Assembly: GCA_022829145.1 (NCBI GenBank) | Contig: CM040758.1 | Coordinates: 10,841,628 to 10,905,627 of the forward strand | Source of the DNA: Albula goreensis | Taxonomy: Eukaryota; Chordata; Actinopteri; Albuliformes; Albulidae | DNA: 64,000 bases | Direction of reading: 5' to 3' | Shown here: positions 26,475 to 39,581 of the stretch, one piece after another | Layout of the letters: every line of letters starts with the position of its first letter | How positions within the stretch are numbered: position 1 is the first letter of the stretch | Made by a program: the position numbers and the translations under genes | The notes under the pieces: model-generated | What the model saw: only the letters and a program-made list of their open reading frames with translations | What the model was told of the DNA's origin: nothing | The model's database searches: none

Positions 26475-27949
26475 GTGGTCAGGGTCCACAGAGCAGATGG
26501 CGATAACCCTGCTAGTGCAAATAATTGCGGGGGGACAGGGGGCGGGGCAGGCCCGCCAGTCAATCTCTGCTCCATGACGCCCCTCTTACTCATCATTTGA
26601 AGGACACCAGGCAAGCAATTAGTCAGCCCAATTTTTGGGAAGCACTTTAGGAGGGTACGGTCAGAGCCGCCTCTGCTTTACATACACCTACACATGTACG
26701 TAGGCTGAGAGACCTGCATGAACCCGATGTACCATAGGTAAAGTGTGACTGCCAGTAAATAGGGTCACTGGCCAAAAGTATTAGTTGGCTTCCATTTGTC
26801 TAAATTGGGTACAATTTAAGACATACATGAAATGTGACCTGAAATCTCTTTAACATGGCTGTCATGAATTCATCAAGTCATAAAAGTTGCAGTCCGATAT
26901 GTCACAGACACAGAAGATATGCTAGTATGATTATCATATTTGTGTTATGATTGTTGTTGTTTCTTTATTTCCTCAACAGGTCACTTTACAGGGTCCTGGC
27001 CCTGTTTTATGATGTCACTTCTGGCTCATAGGACTTTACTAACATAAAAACATAAATGCTTCATGCATTTTTGAGAACCAGGTGATATAAAACAAATTCT
27101 TCTAAATGAGTGCAAATAGTGTAGTACTTGATCGAGGCCGTATGGTTTGGGGTTTCAGCATTTTTTTTGTGTGTGGGGGTGAGGGGGGGTGGGGTGGGGG
27201 GGGACTTGCATCGTGTTTGTAAACATACAGAGGGCTCTGGACTGAGTTGTGTGATAACAGAGGACCAGTTGCTCAATCGCTTTATCAGAATGCTCATGAT
27301 TGCTGTGAAGAAATGTTCCGTGAATCATTCTAACATTCTATCAGAAGAACATGACCAGTAACAATCAGTCCACAGAGAACTGACATGTCACCTCTTATCT
27401 GTGTCACTTTCTAACTCTGGCAGTGTAATGTCTTGTATTTTCCATTTGTGATATTTCCTTCTCAGGTTATATGTCCATTTGAGCAGTTGCAAGATACAGG
27501 CTTTTTATTGATACTCTGTCAGATCAAAGTGTTTTAAACTCATTAGAAAAGCCAATACTGGAATCTCATTGCAAAAGATCGCATTTAATTCTTAGGACAC
27601 AGATTTGTTTTACATTTAATAAATAAAATACTATACTGCCTGTGAGATTTTTGAAAACCACCAAAGAAATGTTCAATATTAATATATAACATTTAAAATT
27701 TTGTTTAAATTAAAACCACAGTCCATCTCAAGTCATTTTATTGATGCTATGATTTTGCTAGAATGTTGTTCTGAAATGCTGTATTGTCATTATTCATAGC
27801 AGTATTTTTATTAGTAGTAGCAGCAGTAGTTGTGAAGGTGGTGGTAGCGATAGTGGTACAAGGAGTATTATGGAAGCTCTGTCCATTAGTGATGTCATGA
27901 GATATCGTTCCATTTTAATGTAATTATTGCACTGCTCTTTTAAAAATAA

Positions 27950-27964
27950 CCACTAGTGGGCGCT
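27950..27964 (+). promoter_or_regulatory. CTCF-like motif, plus orientation
   Basis: CCACTAGTGGGCGCT matches the CTCF core consensus CCASYAGRKGGCRSY at all but one position (T at the R position). This is a motif match only. Confidence 0.4.
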
Positions 27965-29704
27965 AAACTGTCATACATTTGATTGGAGTGACATACATGA
28001 AAGTACATAGCTTTGGGTTTTCAGTGATTACTCCATCAAGGTAATTAGAGTAATGTCGATTTTTGCCTGGTTGAGAGCATTAATTTGCGCTGCTTCTTTA
28101 TGAGTGGAGATACAGAAACTCACTGGGGATCTGGATGTGCCATGGTGATGTGTGGATCACACAGGTTCATTTGCATGGGTAATATTGCAGGGTTAGCCTT
28201 TCAGGGTCCAGCGATTTGGTGTCCTTGGTGAGATTAGGATTTCGTTTCTGACCTGCATTTGAAGTTTCTCCAATTTGCTGTAGAAAGTTTCCTTTCTTGA
28301 TGTTGCTCCAATAATAGATTTTTATTTCTGAAGAAAACCTTTCCAGCACTCCAAATGGTTTCTTATTTTGCCTTGTGTAGTCTACCCCGGGTCATTTGCA
28401 GTTCTGTGTGCCTCTGTCATCTCAATTGTGCATTCGTTGCAGATAAATAAAGGACATATAAAATGAAATAATTGAATAAACCTTCAACACATGCCATGAT
28501 ACTTTAAAGCTGATGTAACTTCCAGATTATGTATGTTATATGTCAGTTTGAACCCACTCTGTGTGGATGGAGTAAGCATTTGGATTCGCATGATTGTAGG
28601 ATGGATGATAAAAAGAGTTACATGGGTATTCTGCCAAGATACAGGAGAATCATTGCCTATATTGCAGACACTGGATATGCCCAAGTCTCCCCGCATCCTT
28701 TTCTAAGTGGTTTAGAGGGAGAGCCATACATTGAAGGAAAGAATTTCACCTTCCTTCTGGCTTTCACAATGTGACTGATCATGTATTTGTGGGGAGAACA
28801 AAGCTTTGAGAGGTTTCTCATTACTCATTACTAACCACAACAAATTACCCAGCTTTCCCCCCCAACTTCATATGGTCTTGTTTCACAATTGGTTATTTAT
28901 TTATTTTTTGTTTAGAAGTGAAAATACCAATGGTTTTAGAGGGGACAAAAACCCAGAACATTTTACTCAGCTGATGGTCAGAGGAAACATAAAAGGAGAG
29001 AAGAATGATTTTTTAAAATTTCTTTCGTGAATTCTCACAACACTCTTTAAAACTTCTATTCAGGGCTCTACATTGTGAAACTGTGCCAGAATACCCTTCT
29101 GTTGATGGTTATTCCTGGGGAAAACAGTGCAACAAACCAAAGGTATCCCTATTGAGGGGAAAATGAAAGAGTACACACAGAGAGTCTCCTTTGAGCGTCT
29201 GAGGACTCAGAACAGGGCAGTGGTATACATTTAGAAACCCTTTCAGCCCTGTTTTTGGGACAGGGGGATGACAGTATATTTTAACTGTTCCAGCTCTGAC
29301 CAGGACAAATGTCTTAAATGTCTGATGCTGAAAATAAATATAGACTCAAATGATAATTCTTTGCTTAGACCCACAGAAGTTATAGAACTTTCAGAATTCT
29401 AAACCCTTCTGTTCCCAAGGTGTTTGTGTCTGTGAGGTTGTACTCTACTAGATTATATTGTTAATATATGACTTGTTATAATGACACATATAGTAGATTA
29501 ATACTAAATGCTATTTGCTTATTTGCAGTGTCTTTTCTAATCTTGATAATATGTTATTTAAATGTATTTCAGTATGTTGCACTTCTTTAAGGAAGTTCTT
29601 GGAAGAACTCACATCTACTTAATAGTTAGGATAGGCTTCATTCCTCACACATATTGAATGGTGCTGCAACATCTTGCTCCGGAATATTCTGGACATCCTT
29701 CCAA

Positions 29705-29827
<123 letters not shown>

Positions 29828-32800
29828 ATGTCACACTAATGGGGCCAGGGAACATATTAGATTGGATTTGTTTAATGTGATCTTACCATTGGGGCTTGAC
29901 AAACATACAAGAGAAATGACTGTGGAGAGATACCCAGAAGATTGGCATGAAGAACAATAAGGATTTTCAGGTGTAGAAACTGGAAGTACAGAAAAATACA
30001 ATCAGCACACACTTTGTATGTACCATTTTGGCTAAGTCTATTCTCTGCAAACATTTGCTGCAAAATGTCCTCTTTGTTTTTACAGTAATGAAGATACCAT
30101 ACAGGTACTTGTGATTACAATTTATGATCCTTGTAAAGTCTGTGATAGCATCATTGATGAAGCTGCTTACTGGCTGCTTGTGTTGACCCAGTTTTTACTT
30201 TAAACACATAACCAGGAATTTGACAAAACACTGACCTGAAGGTGAACCTTGCCTGGCTGGTGAACCTGAACAGACCTGAACTCTTCATGAACCTCTCCTC
30301 TTTATGGAAGTGAAGCAGATGGGAACCTACAGCCTCCAATAAACCTGATGTAGGCTCGGCCGGTTGGTATGATTTGACCTTGTAAAGCTTATCGCTTTGT
30401 ACTGTTTGGAGAAGTAATGAGGAACAGTCCTAACGTTGCAATGCTGAAGAGGACAGCCAAGAGGTTCAGTCCAGGTCAAATTTTACTGCTACCTTTTTTT
30501 CTCCCACATGAGCCTACGGCTTGGCTTTTGCCATTGAATTGTAAAATCAGGATCAGTGGTTTGTGGGTGCAAAAGGATCTCTGTAATGTAATACCTATGA
30601 AGTGGAAATGTATGCATCATTAATAACCTTTAAGGGTGTTTCTGTTTCTATTACTGAATTTAAATCATGATATTTAAACATACAGTTTCTTGTATCTATT
30701 TGGGAAATCAATGTCTGTACCTCTCCAGATGTTGGAGACAGTTTCTACAGAGCAGGACATGGTGGTTGTAGTTTTGTATGAGAGAAAGTAATTGAAGGAT
30801 GTGGTGAAAATCTGAAAAGCTGCATAGTTGTAATGTTGCTGGAACTGGCTCTCTGTTGACCCTCAGCTCATCAGTGCCGATGTTGTTCCTGTTCTGTTCT
30901 GTGTTCGGTTCAAGCAACATCTGGGTCCAGTCACCAGTCACAGCCTCAGGGCCCAGACTTTGGCAGACAGAATATTCTGGGACTACATGCCAGAGAGCAG
31001 CAGGACCAAGTGCAAAAAGTGTACAAATGGTAGGTTCATAATTAAACAGTATAGATATTCCTGTGAAATAATTGTCACCACATTCTGTATATTTGGTGTG
31101 AGAACTACTTTTCAGCTGTTATTTCACTCTGGGTTTTTTGCTAATCTGAAGTCTGTTAGCTTGCAAAAGACCATAAAATAGTCTTGTCCCTGCTTAGCAG
31201 TTTCCTACCGAGTGGGTCATGGAAACAAAAGCCACATTCTTTCACAGCTTTCTAGGATTTGTGCAAATACGCAGGCTACATTAAAAAAACGCAGTTTATT
31301 GAGATCAGTGGCATCATTAAAATGATAGCACATTTTAATTAAATGCTTGGCCTTGTACTCATTCTGTGGTGGGCGTTCAAAGCTTAGCTCTGCACCTTAT
31401 CCTCTGGTGTCTTCAAACGATTAGTGTACCGGCACCAGCCAACTGCTCTCCTCTCAACATCCTCTCAACAAATACAACAGTTTCAGTTAGTTTGCAATTG
31501 AAATAGTTTTTTTTCACCCCTCACCCCATGATATTGAGGCAAAAATCACGACAATTCTTCACAACGAGGTAAAGCAGCACATTGAAAATTATCACTGAAC
31601 AATAGCATTTATGTGGCTACGTGGTTCTACCTAATACTTGCCGAAACACAAGAATAAAAACCAGGTGGTATTAGGCTGCATGCAGACAGAGTAAAAGCAT
31701 TTGAATTTGGGAGCAAATCCTGTCAAGGATTGTCGCTGTAATCAGCAGGCGAATGAAAAGAGCAATAAAACGTGGCGTCTGCAAATGTCCTGAAGATGAT
31801 TGCACTTGTGACAAATGAAGGTAGCCTCTTCGGCTACTTGTGGAAAACATGCAAAAACATTCAGTGTGTACTGTGTAATTTTATATAACCTGCCGCTGTG
31901 TTTCATTTGTCGTATCTCAGTTGTAATTAAATGATGAATTTTCTTCATCATTCATTGTATTATTTTAACAATGATTACTACGGCCTTCTAATCAGGTGTA
32001 TCAGTACCAGACTATTATGTGGATGAAGGGGGTTTCAGGCTTTATTAGTTTAGAGTCAATATTTTAGTGTACATTGGAGAATTTGGACTGTGTTTGTGCA
32101 CACTAGCATGTAGGCATCCACTTAATGTCTCTTCAGTAGACCACATGTTATCTTTTACAAAAATCAATGGAACAGTAGGCTCGTAGTCTCACTTATCAGG
32201 CTTGGAATAGTTGGAAGCCTTCCTGGCTAACCAAATCCCCCCAAATCCATCCAGTAGCCTCCCTATCAAGTGGTCTATGGCCTATACCAGTAAATCAAAT
32301 GCATTTCTTTCAGACACTGAGTCAAAGACTTAGCATATGGACCTGAGAGTGTCAGGTATAAGTATCATATAGGACACCCTAATGTTAGATCAGTTTTCGA
32401 AAAGGTTTTTGAGCTTCTGCAAGTTTATGATTTCTACCTACATAACTTATGTATTGTTTCCTCAAAACTACACTAGGAGGCTCCCAAATAATGTAAGTGG
32501 TAGGGTTACAGAGTGTCTGATAAATGCTTAAAATACAATGTAATTGACACATATCAGAGGACACATATGGTAGTCCTTGCCTCTTTGATATGACAAAAAA
32601 AAATGTCATGGCAATGGGAGCTTCAGGGTCGACTGGACATTCCAAATTTCTGAGAAAAACGGGAAGAGCAGATGTCAAGTAGACTGAAATGTATCCTGCA
32701 GCAGACTCTGATTTCAGACTATAAAGACGGTCAAAATTTTCACCACTTATTGAGCTGGCTGCTTGTGCTGTATTTGCAGTAGGTTCTCACGAATGCCGTT

Positions 32801-35800
32801 TCCAGCATTTAGACCTCCTGAGGCCTAAAAAAGAGGTCAGTTAGCTATAAAAGCAGCGTGTTCCTCCAGATTGGAGAGCTGGGCGTCTCAGACGTCTACG
32901 CCATACTCTTGGGGTTCACAGGCTGGCCCGAGGTTAATCTCTCTCAGCTGAGTCTTCACTGACCTCTGTAACTAGGTCATATTGCCACACCGCTAACCTC
33001 CTTAGCACCTTTGTATTTAAGAGCATTTGTACTTAATGTGCTGGAAAAATACATACAGTCACAGTTTTTAGCAGTTTTCCACACATTACTGTACTTGTGC
33101 TAAGTGGAGCTCTGTTACTTACATGCTATTGCTGGCTTCTTTCTCAGTGAGGAAATTTTATTGAGAAATGAAAATCATCAGTTTCAAAATTTGGATCTAA
33201 TTTCTGAAAAGCTTCAAGAACTAGACTCCAAACCTTTGAGTTTAAGATAAACAACTCCAGGTGTAGTTTTTTTTTTTAATTTTTTACTAAAGATGAGTTT
33301 CAGGCCAAGCCATATTTCTTCCATGAGATTTTTTGTCCTGAAAATTTAAAGTGAAATTACCACATTCTCAGAGAGTGAAGGTTGTTTTCTGTGTAAACTT
33401 ATGGACCTTCTCTTAGACTTGAGTACATCTACCGACTACCTACTGTATATAGCATAAAAGAACACTGAACATTGTAACAGTATGTACATGGTTAGAATAG
33501 TGGCAATATTTCAACTAAATCAAAAACAAGAAACCCAATGTAAATGCATAGCTGCATCTAAAGTTATGTGTTCAAAGCAAAATCCAATACCAAGGCCAAT
33601 GAATATGAATACTGATGCATGAAGGTAAACAGCATCCTGTAATGCAGGAGAAACATTGGGCTGGTGACACTGGATGATGGAAGTGCAGCAGACTGATGTT
33701 TTGACCTGAATATGACGAGGAGATGATTTGAGTTTGTCTCCAGGCCCACAGCTGGTGACTGTTTACTCTGTCACTGTTTATTGCATATCCAGATATTTTT
33801 GATTGAAAGGAAAAGGGTGACAAGTTCATATTTGTTTTGCTCAGTTACCACCATCTTCATGCTGAAAAATGAGAATTACGCTCAAAACGATCGCACATGT
33901 CAAATATGTAGTGGTGAGAATGTCACTTTATATTAAGAACTGAATATATTTTCCATGTAAAAGTAATGCCTGTTAAACGGTTTTCACTGAACTGCCGTTG
34001 TACTCCATTAGTAATATTAATTTATGTTTCAGTGGTAATCATATGTTAATGGGCACTCCTAGTCAGTACACAGATTATTATTATTATTATTTTCTACTAT
34101 TTCCTTTTCAGAGGTGAACAATTCACATTAAACTTAATCCGAAAAAAAGGTACAGAAACCTGGTTTCAGACCGTGTATTTCTTCTATTTCAGCATTAAAA
34201 CATATGATTTTCACTAATTTAGCTAATCTATCAGGCCAAAGAGTGGTGTTAATTAGAATCAGCTGGTTTAGTGCATGGATGGAAATATGTGGTAGTACTT
34301 GTACTTTCTGAAGGGATTTTCACCTCTCTCTTTCACCTAGTAATGCCATCAGGCTCATTGCAGCGACCTCCCCTGGCCATTTTCGCAACTGCAAGTTTGT
34401 GAACTAAACATCGTATTCCCTGTATTCTTTAAATGGTTAAGGCAATATGTGAATGGTGCTGCATACACAGAGTAAAATTAGTGAAGGGAAAGGAGAAAGA
34501 TAGTGTAAATGCTGCTTGTGAAACACTGGCAAGCTGAGCTGTATTGGGTGCAATATTTGAATACATGACCCTATGCATGTTGGGATATTTACTTTATTAA
34601 TGGCATAGCCACACCTGTGTGGTAGGCTCTGGTGTACATATACTTATTACCCCCACTGACCCAGGTGTGTCTGTTTTTCATTAACAGTATATTATTTATA
34701 TGACATAACTATATTAGTTATTTACTTAGTATGACAATATTTATTGTTACATTATGTTGATGTTCATCAAAGTGACTTTTATTGGGGTCAAATAAAGTAC
34801 AACAGTGTTTGATCAGCTTACTGGTACATCCTTAACATTGAATTGAATGACTGCAGAGCATTACAGTCCACCATGAGCCAAGACCAACAACAACTTCCTG
34901 AAAACCAGTACATCAATAATAACCATCATCAACACCAACAATAACGATCATCCTGTCAGTATGACTCTAGGTGTTTAAAAGGACGTAAAGTATCCTACAT
35001 CTGTTGCTTTCAGTGTTTTTCAGAAAATACAAAGACTTCAGAATGTTTCACTGTAATGGTCCACAGGTGTCTTTGGCATATATTATTGAAATTGCATCCA
35101 TTCCAATGTCGTGGATGGTCCAGTTATATATGAGGTATGGCTATCAAATAACAAGACTGGGTTTATGCATATTGACCAATGGGCAAGGATAAACAACCCC
35201 TGAAAGTTTCTATCTGCTCATGTCTTCCGTTCGCTGTCATGCATGGCTTTAAGTATACGTGGCTTTCTTGAGCATTAGTCTCATTTTTTAATCGCCACAT
35301 CTCGTAAAATGCATTGCATAAGTGTATTTTCAAGAAATGTCTTCTTTTAGAAGTAATGGATCAACATGACCTTAAAACAAATGACCTTCCCTCTAAAGTA
35401 ATAAACATTCAGAGATTTGACAGCAGACATTTAACCAACTGTTGCTTTTGGTAACCAGACTTTATTAATTATAGAAGAAAATATGCTGGTGTTTATTATG
35501 CCTGGGAAAACAATAAACAGGTTCCCTGAACAAACACTCTGTTGAGAGTAACATTAATGTGGGCACCACAGCAAACGTCAGTCCCCTTGGGGGCTAATGA
35601 AACACATAGAAAGAGCGAACATTTTAACCAGCTCCTGGTGTGTTGCTGTGCTGTTTTCTCAGGCTCAGTTCAATAAGGTTCTGTGTTTGGTTCTGTGCTG
35701 TACCGGATCCAGAAAGCCAGCGCCTGTAGGAATGCCGCTGGCAACCGCAACCGACCTGCCAGCGTGTTGCAGATCTCCCGTGCGCTGGTGCGTGCATATT

Positions 35801-37889
35801 TACCATAGTGGCGGGACCATTCTCCCTTTATTTTGTCTGCTCTTTAACCGCAGATTCCTCATCTTGACCGCTCCAGCCTGGCTGGTCGCTAGCGAAACGG
35901 TTGTAAGGCTAATTTGAAAAATTGCTTCAGGACTGACAGCTGTGCAGACGACAGATGCAAAACCTTCAAAGCCAAGACAAAATATCTACACTTGTGGGGT
36001 GTGCGTGAGGAATGGAGGAGCTCAAATTCAGTAAACAACTTGCGGAAGGAGGCGGTCACATAAACACATGCTAAACCTGTGTCAGTAGTTTATAGTCTGT
36101 AGTCTATATTTATTAGGCATTATCCTTTCTGGTGCTGGCCTGAGCTAATAAGGTTTGAATGTTACTGCTTCCACAGGCCTAAAAGCTAGATTTAATCAAA
36201 GTGAAAATAAATAAACAAAACTATGAAAATATAACAGTTGTGGGAACAGGAGTGCTGGACATATCTAGTTTGATCGCCACATAAATCATTACAAACATCC
36301 ATAGTCATCTGGCCTTTTGCATTTTCTTAAGAACTTAACGGCTTGTTTAAAAAAGCTGTTTAGCATCCCCCTGAAGAGAGCTCATTGGGGGCTCATCAAT
36401 TTGTGCTGTCAAAGTCACAGTTTCTCAATAAATCACCACTGTCACATTTGGTGGGAAAGACAGACACCTCATTATCTGCATCCAAAGTGTTAAGACATGG
36501 AGGGTTAATTTATCAAAAGCTGTTGTCATGGGAATTTCTATGCCTTTGTACAGCATGGAGGTGGAGGAAGAGTTGCACCCTGGGAGTTTTTGTTTCCTTA
36601 GATAAAACAAAGACCAATGCTTGAGCATGGTCTTTTCTCTGGCTGGGTCTGATTGGCTCTGAGGTCCACAGGTCAGTGACATACTCAGAGATTAATGATG
36701 ACATGCAGGTGCTACAGTGGCAGACTGCACTCATGTTCCATTAACAAATTGGAATTTGTGTATTTATTATTTATTTGAATTATGATGGACAGAAACAGAC
36801 TGATATTTTAAGTTCATTTTAAAGCAGTTTTGAATGTAGCCGTTACAGCAATGCAACTGTCGTATTCTAATGGTGTGAAAATAACACCACATACTTTAGA
36901 AATAAACATGGGAACACTTACTTAATATGCTTTGTTTTGATTGGTCAACCATGAGTTTGGACCATTAAAACAGAACATACAAAGTGTATAGTTTATGGTC
37001 ATTTTCAACATCCATGTTAAGATAAATAAAAACAGGGACTGTTTAATTACAATTATTTTATGATTCGTTATTAAATTACAAAAAAAAGTTAACTCATGAA
37101 TATATCTGTGTTTGGGTTTAATTGCATGGCTTTTCTTTAATGAATTCATTCAGCTCTGGAACCATAATAAGAAAGGAGTTTATGGGTGCACTGCTTCCAG
37201 CAAGCTAATCACTGCCATGTGCCTCTGTCCTGCTTCTGTTCACTGAACTCATTTTCCAAACTTTCCATTTCAGAGCTGGCCATTCACACACCCCATTCAC
37301 ACCACACTTTGATTGAGTATAGCAGTCATAAATTAAGACCAAGTCTTGTCTGGCTCCGCACAGTACCAAATAATGATGATATTGTGACATTGCAAGCTTG
37401 CCAGGACATGAAATTGGTAATGCTTTGAGCTACTTCAGTTTCAATTCATGCACATACTGAACAGAGTCTTGAGAAATGGCACATAGGACACAGATTTGTT
37501 CAGATTATTTTGAATTCATATAAAAGATATTTTTAGGGGATTCCAGGACAATAAAGAAATGTAAATTCTTCAAGGGGGCACAGAAACTGTAAGCCCATTC
37601 AAAATGCTATTAATTTGTTTTTTTAGTGAGATATGCTGCGTGAAGACACACATTTGAGTCTAAAGAAAGTCATATCGTGAACGCGCATGGCTTTTACAAA
37701 TATAGTTGCACAAAACAATCGAATTCGTTCCAACAATCTGGAAACAGATCAGGATAAAAATATAACCAACGGACAGAACACGGACATGTTTTGACTCCTT
37801 GATACTGGAAGGACATGCTTGATAAACCTTTGGCACTGAAATAAGGTCATTTCATCATAGCCAATAGCATCTTCAGGAGTTCCATGATG

Positions 37890-37925
37890 TAATCCGGTCT
37901 CCTCCTCGTACACTTGAGGATAAAA
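37890..37925 (+). promoter_or_regulatory. lrat: LRAT gene 1 core promoter: TAATCC plus TATA-like box
   Basis: TAATCC (OTX/CRX-type homeobox site) at 37890-37895 is followed by CTCCTCC and an ATAAAA box at 37920-37925, 39 bp before the ATG. A CCAAT box lies at 37861-37865. The same layout precedes the second LRAT gene. Confidence 0.5.
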
Positions 37926-37958
37926 GGTGCGAAAAGTTAAGATTCGTGGACTACCAAA

Positions 37959-39581
37959 ATGCTTGATTCACTGGCATTTCTCCTTGATAAACTTTTTATC
38001 TTATCCAATTTAAATTTCTTTAATTCCATATGGTCTGATGACGATAAGTGCACGGGCCACTGTCAAGTCACCTCTTTACAGAGGGGAGATCTATTAGAGG
38101 TGCCTCGGACACTGTTTATTCACTCTGGAATTTACCTGGGTGACAACAAAGTGGCTCATCTTATGCCGGACATCCTACCCCTGCTCACAAGCGACGAAAG
38201 CCAAATAAGTAGAGTTGTCACAAATAAGAGGTTGCTTCTCGGTGTTCTTTCCAAGAATGCCAGTATACGCGTCGATACGGTTGAAGATTTTGCATTCGGA
38301 TCTCAAATTTTGGTAAACAGTATGGATAACAACTCCAAGAAACCGCTGCCTAACGAGGACGTAGCTAAAAGAGCCGAGAAATTGATTGGAGCCATTCCTT
38401 ACAGCTTGTTGTGGAATAATTGTGAACACTTTGTCACCTACTGCAGATATGGCTCCGCTACAAGTCTGCAGACAGAAAAGGTAAAACTTACGTCATGCAT
38501 CTGCCATTTGGGCAAGCGGCTTTGTCTTGTGGTACTCAAGTTTTAAAGTAGCATTTAAAGATTATTCCAACATATTTTCGTTGAGACCGTAGCAAAGTGT
38601 TGTGGTGGATAAATTAATCGCATAAACTAACTGAATCTCATATCATTGTACAAAACACATTACTGAATACTGAATCCATACATGCTTTCGACTTTCTTTA
38701 AAGATAGGACTTGTTTTCCCACCTTTGTTTTTTTCTTAAACAGTATAACCTGCTTACATCTGTATATTCCTGAACAACGTAAGGCAGAGGCTACCAGCAC
38801 TGGTACACAGCATTATACAAGTTTTTAGGTTGTTAATGTGTTTAAATATATGTTTCTATTCAATATGCATTTACTTTTAACATTGTCTCTGCAACATGGT
38901 ATCGTGTACCTTTATTGAAGATGATGCAAATGCAACAAAAGAATGCATGACCCAACAATACAGGGAAACCCATAGATGTGAATCGATATGCTGACTGAGT
39001 TCTGCACCAAATTCAAGCTTTTGAGCTCATCCAACTGAAAACCATTCTAGACTGCATTGAGAATCTGTACAGAGAAAATATTTAATTCTTCAACTTAATA
39101 ATTCATTTTCTTCCTTTTCGTGATTTTTTACACCTTAGACTTTTGTGCAATACTAGATTACATTTTGGTGGGAATGCTTTGTCCAGAATTCAATCAATAC
39201 CTGTCTTTAACTTTGGTTCACAGTTAGATGCAAGTGTTCCTTCACCAGTACAGGCTGTGGAGTTCAGCAATTATGTAAATTAAATTGTCACGCTGTTCTT
39301 GTAGAGAAAAAGTGTAGCACTCATATTCAATTATTAGTACAAGGTAAGAACCAGTGTTGATTTAATCTGAGCTTCAGTCTTTTGTATTGACTAATTGAAT
39401 TATTGGTTTTATTGATCTTCCTGTCAAGTTTTGTGAATGGTTGAAGTCTGTGGTGCGGGACCAAAGAAGCGTTCTCCTCACTGCTGTCGTGGGTCTGATG
39501 TCCATCATTTATCTGGGCATGGCCCCCTGCACTGCCCTGCCCACGCTGCTGATTCCATTCACTCTCTGGATGGCTGGCTAG
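37959..39581 (+). CDS. lrat: Lecithin retinol acyltransferase, tandem copy 1
   Basis: ER-membrane enzyme that transfers an acyl group from phosphatidylcholine to all-trans-retinol, giving retinyl esters for storage and the visual cycle. Exon 1 is 37959-38480 (174 codons, donor aag|gtaaaa). Exon 2 is 39429-39581 (phase 0, acceptor tcaag|ttttgtg). The total is 224 residues against 230 in human. An N-terminal hydrophobic stretch comes first. The NlpC/P60-type thiol acyltransferase core contains RGDLLEVPRT, His55 in HSGIYLGD, His67 in VAH and Cys155 in LLWNNCEHFVTYCRYG, which is the catalytic triad layout (human His60, His72, Cys161). Exon 2 encodes RDQRSVLL and a C-terminal membrane helix ending PFTLWMAG. 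Candidate poly(A) signals are at 40142 and 40168. This copy is closer to human LRAT than copy 2 around the active site. Confidence 0.95.

Noticed and set aside
30840..31030. Possible exon encoding ADRIFWDYMPESSRTKCKKC before a GTAGGT donor-like site
   Set aside because: The CxxC-like look and donor are suggestive, but I see no partner exon, acceptor or family match, so it is not called.
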